DNA of 64,000 bases from Physcomitrium patens (GCF_000002425.4 NC_037272.1:14286182-14350181); one strand, 5' to 3'; shown: positions 34,340-47,460, counted from the first letter of the stretch. Made by a program: numbers and translations. The notes: generated by a model from the sequence alone, not told the origin.

Positions 34340-36960
34340 AAAAAAAAACAATCTTGGTATCTTGACTTTGGAGCAACTTGCTATATCAGAGAAAATAAGA
34401 ACTACTTAGAATTATATGCACCAAAATATCATAGAAAAATATTAATAGTAAGAGAAAAAAACATCCAATAGTAAAAATTAGCAATGTCATACTTTATACT
34501 ACTAATGGTGAAATAAAATTCAATAAGATTTTCTACATGTTTAATCTAAAAAAACTTAATTTCAATAGGATGTTTAGTTGAAATTGAAGAGATAGTAGTA
34601 TTTTCTAACAACCAATGTTGGATCATAAATCAAAACAATAAGCTAACTATGATAGGTCATTATGATCAAAAAAATAGTCTATATATGATGAATAATATTC
34701 TCTTTATACAAGCTAACCAGACAATCGACAGTTTACGAAGAACCACAAGATTAAGTAGGAATATGAAATATATTGAGTTGTGGCATTAAAATTAGACACC
34801 TAAATTACAACAACTTCAACTATCTCTCATGACATAATAAAGTATTAGATATACCACTACTTAATTTAATAAAAACTCTATGTGAACAATGTATGGTTAG
34901 AAAATAATATTGTGAGTGGTTTCTAAAGAAATATATTACTTGAACTATAAAAATATTTGGACATATAGCTTTTATTCATATATAAAAAATACAACAAAAA
35001 AAACTAGAATAAAAAATCAAGAAGTGCATACTTGTAGGCTTTGACAAACAAACCAAAGCATACAAGTTGTTAGATCCACTTACCTGAAAAAATATTAATT
35101 TCTAGAGATGTTATATGCAATAAAATTAAATTTGGCCTTTAGTATCTTACAATTCCAATGGATGCATGCAAAGATAATATAGTCTTTTAAAATTCAAAAA
35201 ACAATGAATCCAATGTAATTGACTTAGACCATCTATAGTTCATACAGATAAATACACCAACATATGAGTACAACAAAGAAGTAAATACTCTAATTGAATC
35301 CAACATTGAAATTGAAACTGACAATAAAATGGAAACAATAGGTAATAAGACATACCAAAGATAATTTTTTTGGAGTAGAAGGCTAAGTATTAGGTTCAAA
35401 GACTACTTTATATTTTTTTGTAGAAAATACAACTAAAATAACTTTGTAGAAAATTACATAGTTAAAAATAAGCTATTGGATATAAGAGATGGAAGAAAGC
35501 TATATAGGTGGAAATTAATTTAATTACTAAAAACAACACTTAAAAAATCATAGGTTTATTAGAAGAAAAACTTGCAATCACATTAAAGTGGATTTTCAAG
35601 ATAAAAGATAGAAACAATGACAAATCAAATAGATTAAAGACAAGATTAGTCACTAGAAGGTTTGAACAAATACAAAGAGCTAACTACTTCAATACATACA
35701 CTTTAGTTATTCAATGGAGCACCATCAAATCCTTATTGATATTTGTAGCTTAAAAGAATTATAATTTACAATAACTAGATATAAAAATTTCCTACTTAAA
35801 TGGTATTTTAGATGAAGAGATCTATTTGCATAAACCTTTAGGTTTCAAACCTTGATATAAGAAAAGAAAGTGTGGAAATTGATTCAAGCCTTATATGAAC
35901 TTAAATAATTACCATTAGCATGGTATTCACAAATAGATGCATATTTTATAAACAAAATACTTATTAAGAATTTAGCGGAATACAACATGTATTACTCAGT
36001 TAATAATACTTAATATACAATCATACTATTATTCATGGATGATCTTATTGTTATAAGGAAAAATTCAAAAATATTTTAGAATTTATTATCACTATTGCTA
36101 AAAATCTTTGAGATAATTGAATTGATAAAAGCCATTACTTATCTTTGAGAAAAAAATTAATGGGATTCATTTCTTAAATAGATACATGAAGAAAATTATA
36201 TCAACAAATTATTACATAAATTTGATATAAAAAATTGTAATCCAATCTAAACTCCTATTTGCTCCAATACTTACCTTTAAGCCAATATGAAAAAAAAATT
36301 GTTGACAAATTTATTTACCAATCGTTGATAGGAGGATTATTATATATCATTGTGATTTTTAGGTCTAATATTAGATTTTCTATTAGTATTCTAATAAAAT
36401 ATATTCAACACCAATAAGAAAAATATATAACCGTTATAAAACAAGTATTGAGATACTTCAAAAGAGTTGATAATGTTGGAATTTTCTTTCCACAAATGAA
36501 AAAATTATACTAGGAAGCTTTATAGATGTCAAATATAGTAGAGATCTAGATACTAGATGATCCATTTCTAGGATAATATATAAGATTAATGAGGCACCAA
36601 TTAAATGGTCCAGCAAGAGACAAGCAATAATAGCCAAAGCACTATTGATGCCAATTATAAAGTATTTTTATAAGCCACAAAAGATGCCATATATTTATAA
36701 TAGATGTTACAAGAATTGCAAATTTGTAGTACCAACTCATTCCTAGTTCTTAACAACAATCAAAGTTATATCAAACTTATAGATAATTTAATATTATATT
36801 CTCAAATACAATATATAGAAATCTAGTTTTATTTTATTAAAAAATGTATACATGATTGAGGACATATTCGTCAACTATATGCCTACATCTAAGTAAAAAG
36901 CCAATATTTTGACTAATTCTTTAGAAACATTTACATACAGTTATCTATATAAAGCAATAG
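34340..36960 (+). pseudogene. Copia pol remnant (protease, integrase, RT, RNase H)
   Basis: Recognisable pieces in order: protease WYLDFGATC at about 34355 (Ser of the usual DSGAT motif is Phe); the Leu-Trp-His pre-integrase motif at about 34778; integrase zinc-finger half LCEQCMVRK near 34878; RT KTRLVTRRFEQ near 35640, SYLNGILDEEIYLHKPLGF near 35790, the Tyr/Phe-x-Asp-Asp box as FMDDLIVI near 36032; RNase H start near 36595 (APIKWSSKRQ). Numerous stops, mostly TAA/TAG at Gln or Trp positions, and frame changes make it non-functional. Confidence 0.8.
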
Positions 36961-37161
36961 GCATCCTACCAACTCCGTACAAATTACACAATCTACATTC
37001 ATTCTTTCAATAACTATCAATTGATTCAAGATTTTTGAAGGACTTAAACCTAGCTCCCTTGACTCCATCTATCTATATAGAGCATTTGCTCTAGGATCTA
37101 TAAATTCCAAGCCAAACTCCACCTTAAACCACAAAAAACTTATCAAATCTATTTCTAGCAG

Positions 37162-37708
37162 TGTCACGAATAATATTTATTGTAATTATTACCTAGTTAA
37201 TATGAATAGGTAGAAGTAGATAAAAGTAGATTAATTTCATAATACCTTCTAAAAAAGCTTTCTAAAAGCTTTTTAGATGCTATTTTAACTTTAAATGTAT
37301 TTTTAGATGATTAATAGGTTAAAAACTTGGTCAATAAGTCAACCACATGCCATATGTATTGGTAGCTTATAAATCAAGCTAACTATGTGGCGCCTATATA
37401 GAAAATTTGCCTTGTAAATTAAGATATGTATCATGCAAAGTCAACATGTTTTTAGAGGTCTTATAGAATGTCGCCACAAAGATTCTAGGTGGATAGTATA
37501 TATGGAGGCAAGAGTGAAGCCTTCTTCACTCTTATCAACACCTTTCTTACTTCTAGTCTAGTTTCAAGAGTCTTTAATTTCCTTGTCTTTTAGCAATAGC
37601 CATTCTAGTTTCTTTTTAGTATACATACTTCTGTATTTCTATTTTTTCATATTTTTTTGAGAGAGTTTCACTTGTGTATTTACTTTTATTGAGTTCTTGT
37701 CCTTAACA
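37162..37708 (+). mobile_element. Solo LTR of the gypsy family seen at 57773-58320
   Basis: 547 bp starting TGTCA and ending TTAACA, colinear over its full length with the 548-bp LTR at 57773-58320. Its flanks are AGCAG on the left and AGAAG on the right, a 4-of-5 match to a target-site duplication. No primer-binding site or gypsy coding sequence follows, so it is a solo LTR left by recombination inside the copia element. Confidence 0.82.
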
Positions 37709-38067
37709 AGAAGAAATAAATTCCTTTGCTTTAAAATCTAATTGATGTAATACCAATTCAAAGCAAGTTTCTCATACATTTCTACTTCTTGCTATAGATT
37801 GGAGCAAATGCTTTATTAAATCCACAACCAAAGAAAAGAAACTTGAACAAACTTTGTGAAATGCTACTACAATCAACTACAATCTTAATGAAACTACTTC
37901 CAATTACAATAATATTAACACAATATTACCAAAAAAATTCAAATCATTTTAAAAAGAGGTATCAAGTAGTTTCTTACAATATACATTTCATCAAGCTCCA
38001 ACTACAATCGATCCATTTCTATCAAACATCCAAAAACAAAGCAAGAGAGTTTTGGTACAACACAAAG

Positions 38068-38292
38068 TGTTGAAATAAATGCCTCAAAATACCTTGTTAA
38101 TAGCTATTGTGATATCATCTTGAGAATGTCACCTAAAAATCATCATACATTCTATGGATGAAAAAACCACAAAATTCAGGAGTGAGAAGTAGTGTTGTTT
38201 GTCTCTTTGAAGCATTGTAACAACAAGACTCACATATAGTTAAAATTACTTAGTATTTTTTAATAATAAGTATGAGTTTGATTATTTAACAA
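38068..38292 (+). repeat. Copia element 3' LTR, truncated
   Basis: Colinear with 29548-29765, sharing for example AACAACAAGACTCACATAT and ATCATCTTGAGAATGTCAC. Similarity ends at about 38292, so roughly the last 150 bp of the LTR are missing. Confidence 0.78.
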
Positions 38293-38909
38293 ACATTTGA
38301 AAAGTTTTATTTTTTTTTACCTAAGATTGTGCAATAGAATTCTTGTGTTCTTATTATGATTAAGGTATCAAAATAAAATCGTACCATTAATTATAAACAT
38401 TTTCATTATTATTATTTAGTGAATTTTGTTGCCATTTAGTTAAATCTTAAAATCAATATCTTGAAAAAAAGTATGTATCAAATCTTAAGAGGTCGTTAGA
38501 ACGATGCTACACTACTAAACCAATTATAAACCAATTACTATTTTGAAATCAATTCTCCTCAGCTTCAAAATAGAATCTTCCAGATTCGTTGTTGCACTTT
38601 GTAAAAGCTTTGAGCCAAGCCAAGTTGAACGGAAGCGCTACGAGAAAGGAAAAATCCGATGAACGAACACGAGTTTTCGTCCGCATGCGAGGCAGCTCCA
38701 TCGTCATCGCCGTGAATCCAATTCTTCCGTGGCCCACCTTCCCCTTCCATCAACATTGTCGTGCCAATTTTGTGAGTTGGGAGCTTACATTGCATATTTG
38801 TACAATCGCTGAGGACGACACTTTGAGTTTTGTGTTTCCTGACTAGTGAAAATCGTTGAGAATAGTGAGAGTTTAGTTGGCGTTGCCATTTGAATTTGAA
38901 GCCCTGGCG
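38293..38909. other. Upstream region of the dienoyl-CoA reductase gene
   Basis: AT-rich to about 38560, then moderate GC up to the start codon; the latter half is the likely promoter and 5' UTR. An in-frame ATG at 38877 precedes the chosen start, but the 38910 ATG fits family N termini better. Confidence 0.5.
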
Positions 38910-41039
38910 ATGGCCGACGAGTCGCCGTTCAGGAATACGGTGCTGAAGGGCAAGGTTGCTCTGATCACAGGAGGGGGCTCAGGGATATGCTTTGAAATTG
39001 CCACCCAGTTTGGCCTCCATGGCGCAATGGTGGCCATTATGGGCCGCCGGAAGCACGTCCTTGACGCGGCGGTGGCGTCGTTAGAGAGCCTCGGCATCAG
39101 GGTAACTTTTCTTCTGTTCTAAGGTTTTGGTAGTGTTTTTGTGGGGCCGATTGTGTGGATGTCTGCGTCGAGTGCAATTGCTAGTTGGGTCCTACCAATT
39201 TGCACAGATGTAGAATTTATCGTACAACTATGTGTATTACCTCCTCCCTGAGGATTGGACATTTTGTAAATGGTGTTATGTTTGTGTGTGAAGAGAATGA
39301 CGGGTGGATTTTGGGGGTCTTAATGGTAAGATTTCTGGGTTAGGATTGATTTACAAGCTCAGAAACGTCGGTAAAAGTATGCCCTCCTCTGTTTAGCGCT
39401 GACCCCGAGGTGCCGCTTAATAATCGTAAGTTCTTTTTCGTTAGGTTAGATGGTGATACTGTGAAATTAGCTAGCCCTTGTAGCTTACAATCAAATTATG
39501 TATGCCTTGTGTCCTTACCAATATTTTGTTTTTCTAGAATTATTCTGTAGCTGCTCTTGTACGTTTTGAGATGGGAATGTTGTACAAGGTGTGGTCAGAA
39601 TTTAGACTTAACTACTGCCACTGACTTTCCACTGACTTGACGTTTTGTCGAGAAGGCTGTAGGCGTGCAGGGTGATGTGCGCAAGAAGGAGGATGCCAGC
39701 CGTGTTGTTGAGACGGTAGTCGAAGAGCTGGGTAGACTTGATATCCTTATAAATGGGGCTGCTGGGAACTTCCTCTCTGCAGCCGAGGACCTCTCTCCCA
39801 ATGGCTTCAAAACTGGTGAGGTTTTTTACTTGCTTGTTTCTTTGATTTGGAAATTGAACTTTGGAGTGTAATGAGTAAAGTTGGTATATTTTGTCCTTCG
39901 ATGCGATTTGCCGTGTATGATCGTTATTTTAGTGAAATCTTAATACGTGGGTATGGAATGGATCTTGTGCAATTTCTTTTGAAGAGTGTCCTCACCGACT
40001 CTTGAACTGTTGAAAATGGTGCAGTTATGGACATAGACACCGTTGGAACATTTACGATGAGCCATGCAGCCGTGAACTATCTAAAGCAGGGAGGCAAAGG
40101 GAAGGGTCCAAACGAAGGTGGGGTCATTATCAGCATTAGTGCTACATTGCATTACAGTGCAAATTGGTATCAAATTCATGTTTCCGCTGCGAAGGTATAA
40201 CTCTTGTTTCTTTATTCAACTTCGCTGTCTCCAGTGATGGAGGAGGATTTATTTTATTATTTTTGTGCCCTATAAGCATGAAATTATTGATGTTTGACGT
40301 AGCACCTTAGTTTTCTTCCACCTCCAATTATGCACGCTGCATACAGCTTCTTCGTTGGATTGCACCTTACAAATTACAGGATCATATTGCTCGGCACTTG
40401 CGGGGTTGTTGTGAAGCATTTTTTATTTAATAAAATTTTAAGTTAAAAATTAAAAATGATTTTTTTGTTTTGTGATGCAGGCTGCAGTTGACAGCCTTAC
40501 TAGAAGTTTAGCTTTGGAGTGGGGTACAGACTACAAGATTCGATGCAATGGTATCGCTCCAGGTCCCATATCTGGCACGCCAGGCATGGAGAAATTAAAT
40601 CCGGAGGAAGCTGGAATTTCCTCAGGAGATGCAGTCCCTCTTGGAAAGATGGGGGAGAAGTGGGATATAGCTATGGCTGCCATTTTTCTTGCTTCTGAAT
40701 CAGGTCACCCTTATTTCGCTAACTGTTAGGTTTTGTGATGGCTTTCACTGTGCGGCATGTGCTGGGGAAGTCCCAAGTGTATGTTCATGTTGAAGCTGAA
40801 TACTAGAGAGTCGTAGGGAAACATATCAACAGTCAAAGATACTGTACTTCAGCAGTGATTTAAATGATTTTTTTTGTGGTCTCGCAGGTAAGTACATCAA
40901 TGGTGCGGTCCTTCCTGTAGACGGTGGCTCATGGTTAGCGAAACCGCGTTACATTTCGAAGGAGCAACTGCGCCAGTTCGGTCGTGCAGTTGAACAAAGG
41001 TCAAGGAGTAAAACCCAGTTACCAAACAGCAAACTCTAA
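38910..41039 (+). CDS. SDRB: Peroxisomal 2,4-dienoyl-CoA reductase (short-chain dehydrogenase/reductase)
   Basis: NADPH-dependent reduction of 2,4-dienoyl-CoA, an auxiliary step for beta-oxidation of polyunsaturated fatty acids. Exons 38910-39101, 39656-39815, 40025-40194, 40481-40703 and 40888-41039 join to 298 residues, the family's plant length as I recall it. Visible elements: nucleotide-binding VALITGGGSGICFEI (residues 16-30), MGRRKHVLDAAV, DVRKKEDASRVVE, INGAAGNFLSAAEDLSPNG, ISATLHYSANWYQIHVSAAK, LALEWGTDYKIRCNGIAPGP, VDGGSW, and the C-terminal tripeptide SKL, a type 1 peroxisomal targeting signal. An oddity is Cys27 where the TGxxxGxG fold normally has its last Gly. An alternative start at 38877 would add 11 residues. 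Confidence 0.95.
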
Positions 41040-42361
41040 CTATTTTTCTGAGACTAAATGATTATTATGATACGGCGGGGTTTGTGCAAGTCAATGTAGG
41101 CAGCGGAGGTTAGTGAGCACTGAGAAGGGATATGGTCTGCTTTTGAACAAATGGCCTTGTGCAAGGGGCTAGGACAATTTCATTGGTGATCAGCTTCAAT
41201 ACATTCGTATAGAAATTTTTAGACTTAACTCTGGACGGTTAAGATGATTCAACAGCAAAGGATTCATACAGAGTCAACAGTGCTCTACGTTCCAAATAAC
41301 AGATTAGTATAACCTAATAAGTACGGCAATGTTGATCCAAAGGGCCAGGTGGATCCTAAACCCTAAAACCTTCTGTAGGAGGAGAGCTGTCTTAGAAGGA
41401 ATGAAACCACAATACAGAAGAGGATAAAATTAAAGTGTGACTGTGGAGCTGTATGCGGTAGCTCTGGTTCTGACTGGTTCTCATGTTCATAAACGAGATG
41501 CTTCGATATTGGGTGGTATCGATGTCTTTATCTATTTTGGTCCACTTGCTGGTGCTTCACCCACAATGACATTTTACGATGTATTGTGTGTTTATCTTAG
41601 AACTAAGAAACCAGATTCTCAACTGTCTGATAACAGCATGGTCTTGTTCCAGTTACTTGATGTAAAACAGATTAATTAAGAGAAAGTCAACTTTTTTCTT
41701 GTACTATGTACAATTCTATCATTTTAGCATGAGGGATACAACTGTCAAATTATCTTAAATTTGATTTTAAAAAATAATGATATACAAGTGTATAAAAAAT
41801 TCTTTTTAGAAATTATTTTAGTTTTATAACATAATTTATTATAATTTTCAGAATTAGTTTTTTTCTAAGTTTCAAAAGACCCTTAAAGTTTGTTATACAA
41901 AACTTAGGTCGTTATCCTAGAAGAAAAGTTTTTATAGAAGATAGAAAGTTAATTGTACATAAAAGCAAAAAAAAGAATTAACTTATTTAAACATAAAAAT
42001 AAATGACGCTACTTTTACATACATATAAGCTTGTGTAAATCTATGTTCTTAGTACAAAGAAGTAACATTGTTTTATTATGAGGTTGAAGATACAAAATTT
42101 TATCAAATTTTATTACATATTTTATTTTAATTTATTTTTTTAATTAGTTTTGACTTGACTTGTTATAATTTTTGTTGGTGGCTTTAAACCATGACATAAT
42201 ATCTTTAGAAACTTATTATGTAACTTTTAAAAAATTTAATGATAAAAATTGATATTAGTGATGGTTAATATTTCAAGAGGTTGATATGTATAATGCCAAT
42301 TTCAAAATAACTTTGGCTAATAACTTCAATTAAATAACTTTGATTAAATATTTTATTGAGA

Positions 42362-42386
42362 ATATATATATATATATATATATATA
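42362..42386. repeat. (TA)n microsatellite
   Basis: TA dinucleotide tract of about 25 bases. Confidence 0.93.
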
Positions 42387-45300
42387 CATACATATTAACA
42401 TAAATAAATATACAGAATAAATACGTAAATTTTACTCAAATTAACATCCTTAAAGTGTTAATAAATGTATATTAAGCTAAATAAAATATATTGTGTCTAC
42501 CAAAGCTTTTGTTTTAAAAAGATCCTAAACCAAAAATATATATCTGAATTTTTTCTTTCTTTTATCTTAATATATATATCAAAGTTTACAACTTCTAATA
42601 GATTGTTTTAAAATAGTAATAGGTCATGTTATTTAATCCACGACCTGTTCTTGTCTCCAAATTGTCACGTTTACCGCGTTTGTGCGTGATCATCTGCTGC
42701 ATTTAAGCATCAGGAAGTATTTTTGAGTGAATTTTCTTATGCAAAAACCATTATCTTCGATGCTGTGGGTTCAAATCCCAATGTCGGCAAGGCATGGTCT
42801 TGACACTTTGTAAAGCTTTCTGTACTAATCTGCTCATGGGTTCTTGCGTGCTTTGAATACGCCCTTGAATTGTATTTGCTTCGATATGGAGATTGTTGAA
42901 TAGGGTTTTTGGTTGCAACAGGAGACTGTTGTGGATTGTTGTGGGCTATTGTTGTTTTTTAAGCTGAGAGAGTTCACAGAGAGCTGGACATAGCGATGTG
43001 ATGAAAGTGGAAGGAGATTTTGAAGGAAGTGTAAAATTGGAGATGTGTGAAGTAGTGATTCTTATGAGTGTTTGGTTCAAAATCCTCTCAAGATTTGGAT
43101 TGTAAGTGGAAAAGGTTGGATTAGTTGACTCGTTAGAGCATTGTTTATAGCGGAAGATTTAGACATGACAACATTAGTAGAATAAAAGAATATCAATTGT
43201 TGGCTCTTTCAGCGTAAGTATCCTCTAACTGAGAAATGCTTTGGAGCTTCGGCGCAAAGTTGTATGGATAAATCAGAGGATTAGGGTTTCAGCACTGCAG
43301 AAAATCAGGGTGTTAGGATTCAACTTCTTGATAATTTCGTTCTAACTCCGGGTCACCGATCATCAACGTAATATGTAAGACAGGGTGCTGTAAAAGATCG
43401 TTGAGCAGAATCGTAGTTTACACTCATGTTAGAGAAGTGCTTTGAATTTGTTGACATCTATGCTGAAGTCATCAATGTCTATTGTACAAGTTTGCAACGT
43501 TATGTCAATTAATTCTTTTCATCATATTTGACCTACACGTTGTTGGGTAATTGATATTTTTTTCCTGATAGATATTCCATGGATTATGTGAACTTCAAAG
43601 CCACTAATTGTTGGTAGTGTGTACAGTTCAACAAACACTGCTTCTTCAATAGGACTTTTGGTCCATCTAGTCTTACAAGAAGTTGTGCCATGTTCATCCC
43701 TCCAGCATGGCTTTGCCATTCCTTGCACAGCAGATATGGTTCACATTGCAAGTTTTGCTACAGTGTTAAGGTTGAAGTCATGGTTATTGGTGGTAAGTGA
43801 ACAAGCTCATCAAATATTTGTCACAATTGTGATTTCACATACTCTGGTTAGTACTTACAGAGGAAAATATCATATAGTTTGCTTCTGATGCACAATGCAG
43901 TGTTGGTGCATCAAGCTAAATATTGTATGGAACTAAAAGATGTGAAAAATCATGGATAAATATTATAATAATATCAAATTAATAATGGCATCTTACAATT
44001 TTGTAATAAATAGAAAAATCATCAATAAATTAAGAGACTATTTTTGAATTTATTGTTATAATAATAGTTATCTAATATATTAAAAAATTAAAATCAAATC
44101 AGATAGATAGTCAAGTTATTCCATCTTAAATATTTTTTTATTATTAAAAAAATATATTGTCAACTTGATTTAAGATTTCTAATATACTATCATTTATATA
44201 ATAAAATAAGGAAAATGATAGAGTGACCTAAATTTTTACTAAATTGACCCACATGTTTAAACCATCATTGTATCCTTTTCAACCCCATCTCTATTTCCAA
44301 TTGTTCTTTTGTTCCCAATTGTCGCCTCTATTCCTAGCCATTCCCATGTTCTCAACCATTGTTCCTATTCTCAACATTTTCAATCCCCCTCTCTGTCCTT
44401 AGCAATGGTTGGGAATGGAGAAAAGCTAGGAACAAAGATGGAAGCTGTAAGGATGCAATGATGGTTAAGATGGAATGGATTGCTTTAGTAAAAATTTGGA
44501 TTGCATTATCATTCTCTACAAATAAATGTCTACTATATATCTATATATATATAAACATACATATATCTATGTATAAGTAGTATATTTGAGGTGGTCAAAC
44601 TTGGTTAAGACTTCATATATGATATTACTTATATAATAAAATAAAGGTATTACTACTACCACCATAATTTTTGCTACTACAACCGATCACCCACTTGACA
44701 TATTTTTTTGGTTATTATTTTCTATTTGTTTTTATATTCTATAAAAAAACTATCAACGTTTTCAATAAATTATCTTATTTTAAAATTATGTGAAAAATAA
44801 TTAAAACTTTAATAAAAATAAGTCGTGTTGACAATTGTAATAATTGTAGAAACATTAACAACACCCTGTGATAAACACCTAATATATATCTATACACACA
44901 TACAAATATAATACAAATGAGATTGCGTTGTGATCCAAACCCCGTATTATTCAATGAAACGGGGGGGGGGGTTGGACAAGTCGCGAGGGAGTGAATGAGC
45001 CCACCGCGATTCCACTCGCCGTCATTCATGGGATGGATGGATGGCGAGACGACGCCGAGGCTTCACTTGGCCCCGCACACTTTGCTCCATCCCCTCCAAA
45101 TAGGACCCTAAAATCAAGCAAGCAAGCCCCTCTTGAGCTGCGTTTCCTTTCGGATTGATTATCCTCCCCTGCCTAGAAAACAATACAATACGAAACAGAA
45201 GCACCTCTCGATAAGCTTCTCATTCCGCGACGCAGCTGGCGTGGGCTGTTTCCTCCGCCTAGCTCCGCAGACAACTGGTCCATTCTCCAAGCTAGAGCCC

Positions 45301-45696
45301 TCGATCGCGAATATTCGTGTTCATGGATTCTTCTTCGAGGTGGGTCCTCGGTGCCTTGATCTCAACCTGGCCTGAAGTCTGTGAAACCTTAAATTACTAT
45401 GGGTTGCAATGGAACCCGTGATTCCATGCTATAGTCACTGTGCACCACTTTCATTCTTTTCTTTGTTGTTTGAAAGAAAGCTGTTTCGTCCTCTTAGGTA
45501 CTACTACCGTTTGTTCCTTTTTATACGAATCCCGGACCAGTGTTTAATTGAAATTTGATAGCAATCGGATGTTGTCAGGGAAGTGGATGGCAGCAGTGGA
45601 GCGAACTTTTCACTGATTTAACGTGTTGCCGATTTTTGGTCTATTTGAGTGAAATTACTCGATTTTGGCTAGCTGGAAAGACGAATCTGTACACCG

Positions 45697-46020
45697 CTAG
45701 GAAATTTCCTCGTTGACCTCGAACAGTTCTGCTTCTGAGAAGGATCTGAGGTTCTGGATTGTATGGTCGTTGACCTTGACCCACGGAGGAAGTTGAAGCC
45801 CCCAGTCTAGGCTTTTGCTTGTGCAAGCGTGAGAAGTCGCCGCACGCGGACAATCGGGACCCTCAGTGTCTGCAATCGCGGTACAGAAAAGCCTTTCCAC
45901 TTCGAAATTGGGCAAAAATTTGCCGAGATTGTTCTTCTTCACTACTAGAGCTAAGCTGTGTCCATTTTGGCTGATCAACTTCAAGGTTTGATGGATTTCA
46001 TGGCCAGGGGTCATTGACAT
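45697..46020 (-). CDS. Uncharacterised open frame, 107 aa
   Basis: Single open frame starting MSMTPGHEIHQTLKLI and ending FEVNEEIS. The composition is ordinary and protein-like, without low-complexity sequence, but I recognise no domain, signal peptide or membrane segment. It has moderate GC in an otherwise gene-free interval and no obvious partner exons. It could be a chance frame or an exon of an unrecognised gene. Confidence 0.2.
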   Translation of the reverse strand: MSMTPGHEIHQTLKLISQNGHSLALVVKKNNLGKFLPNFEVERLFCTAIADTEGPDCPRAATSHACTSKSLDWGLQLPPWVKVNDHTIQNLRSFSEAELFEVNEEIS

Positions 46021-46460
46021 GAGTTGAGGAATCTAGCTCCATCTGCCTCAGGGTTGCTGCGACAAATGCCTGGAGAGCGAGGATAAGGGCACCAATATCC
46101 GTCACTTTGAACAGTAAATTTGGTTGTTGCTTTCAAAAGCATGTAGATACTGTGTACAAGCGTATCGTGCGGAGATTTGAAAAGTTGAAAATACTTACAT
46201 GGAAATCTGTATATATTGCAGTCACATACATACATGATGTGTAATTTCCGTCGCTAATACATCGGACGATTTTGATGAGAAAAATAGAAAAACTCGAGAC
46301 CTTCCGAGGTCGTAAATGAACATAGGTTTAGAAAGTGCATTTCCAGCAAGACGTAGTCAGTGCATTCACTCCACTACTTTGCAAAACATATCTCACAGAA
46401 GCAGAGAATGATAATTCAACCACTATGTGCAGTTCACTCCATACAAGAAAGATAAAGGCA

Positions 46461-47105
46461 CTAAAGTAACAAAACCACCAGCAGCGGCAGCAGTGAAAGA
46501 GATCGAAGATAAAGATAGAGAAGAAATATGTATATTAATAATAACATGTATATATAGAAAATGAATAAAGACGGCAGTGAAGAGCGGAGACAAAGCGGAA
46601 TGATGCTATAATCAGTGCCCATGAGCCTCACCCAGCGTTGGCTTTGGCGTTGGCGGATGGAAGAGTTGTGGCGCGCTGGATTGTCACGCGTGGGCACGCG
46701 CAGTGGCACAGCCGAGCTGGGTAGCTTAGTTGCACCATGGACTATCTGCGTGCCGGGGAGCGGCCAGCACGTGCTGGCCCCACTGGAGCGTGTATATTGG
46801 CTGCACGGCCTTGGCAACCGCTGCTGGTACCTCTCCTGGCCTGTTCTAATATGAGATCCTATAAAATGCGCTTCGTGAGATGGAAATTCCACTGGCCTGG
46901 TGCCAATCCGTATGGAGATTGTACAAGTGAAGGTACTCTGAAAGCTGGACTGATTTCGGCCGCGGCAGTTGTGGTTTGTCAGCACCGGGAACAGGAGGGA
47001 CGTCACTTGCAGGTACCGTTGATGGATCCCAGCTCTACGTGCAAAGAGCTTTCTGACGGTGTCGCAGAAGTATATCCAGTCGTCCACATCATTAATGTTG
47101 TACAT
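46461..47105 (-). CDS. Uncharacterised open frame, 214 aa
   Basis: The longest unassigned frame in the window; starts MYNINDVDDWIYFCDTVRK and ends in a hydrophobic stretch of low complexity. Overlapping frames on the plus strand (46615-46854 and 46737-47138) are also open, which suggests a GC-rich stretch depleted of stops rather than selection. No domain recognised. Confidence 0.18.
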   Translation of the reverse strand: MYNINDVDDWIYFCDTVRKLFARRAGIHQRYLQVTSLLFPVLTNHNCRGRNQSSFQSTFTCTISIRIGTRPVEFPSHEAHFIGSHIRTGQERYQQRLPRPCSQYTRSSGASTCWPLPGTQIVHGATKLPSSAVPLRVPTRDNPARHNSSIRQRQSQRWVRLMGTDYSIIPLCLRSSLPSLFIFYIYMLLLIYIFLLYLYLRSLSLLPLLVVLLL

Positions 47106-47460
47106 GAGATGCTGTTGCGTTCATTATTGAGGACATGAGCTCACTGGTCTTGAACCAGGCGTGTAATGCCAGTGACCTGTTTTGGTTCAGCAGTCAGGGT
47201 GCTCGTTTTGCTGCGAACTCTTCTCTAATTGAACTTGTAAGGTCAACAGTACGTTAAGTGTTGAACACCAGGGGTTGAATCGAGAACTTTAGCTTTTAAA
47301 CTTTTCGGTCCTTTGAGAGACCATCATGATTCCAGTAGCATAGTGGAGATCTTTACTGGGTAAGAGTTTGTAGAGGGTGACCTTTAATTTTTTAAAAAAG
47401 GTGCTCATGGGTTGGATGTTGGCTTAAAAAACTTGTGCGTGTGGTCTTGTTTTAGATGCA

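Larger units (their letters stand above)
29548..38292 (+). mobile_element. Degenerate Ty1/copia LTR retrotransposon with nested insertions
   Basis: Direct repeats at 29548-29765 and 38068-38292 share a TGTTGAA start and strong colinear similarity, and are taken as the 5' LTR and a truncated 3' LTR. Downstream of the first lies a decayed tRNA-Met-type primer-binding site, then in order gag, protease, integrase, reverse transcriptase and RNase H remnants in plus orientation, the copia order (integrase before RT). All are full of stops. A ~3.5 kb segment unlike copia interrupts it between gag and protease, and a solo gypsy LTR sits near its 3' end. Confidence 0.8.

Noticed and set aside
42750-42795. 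Possible tRNA (GGGTTCAAATCCCA resembles a T-arm)
   Set aside because: No A-box, acceptor stem or anticodon arm could be folded upstream; only the T-loop-like palindrome is present.
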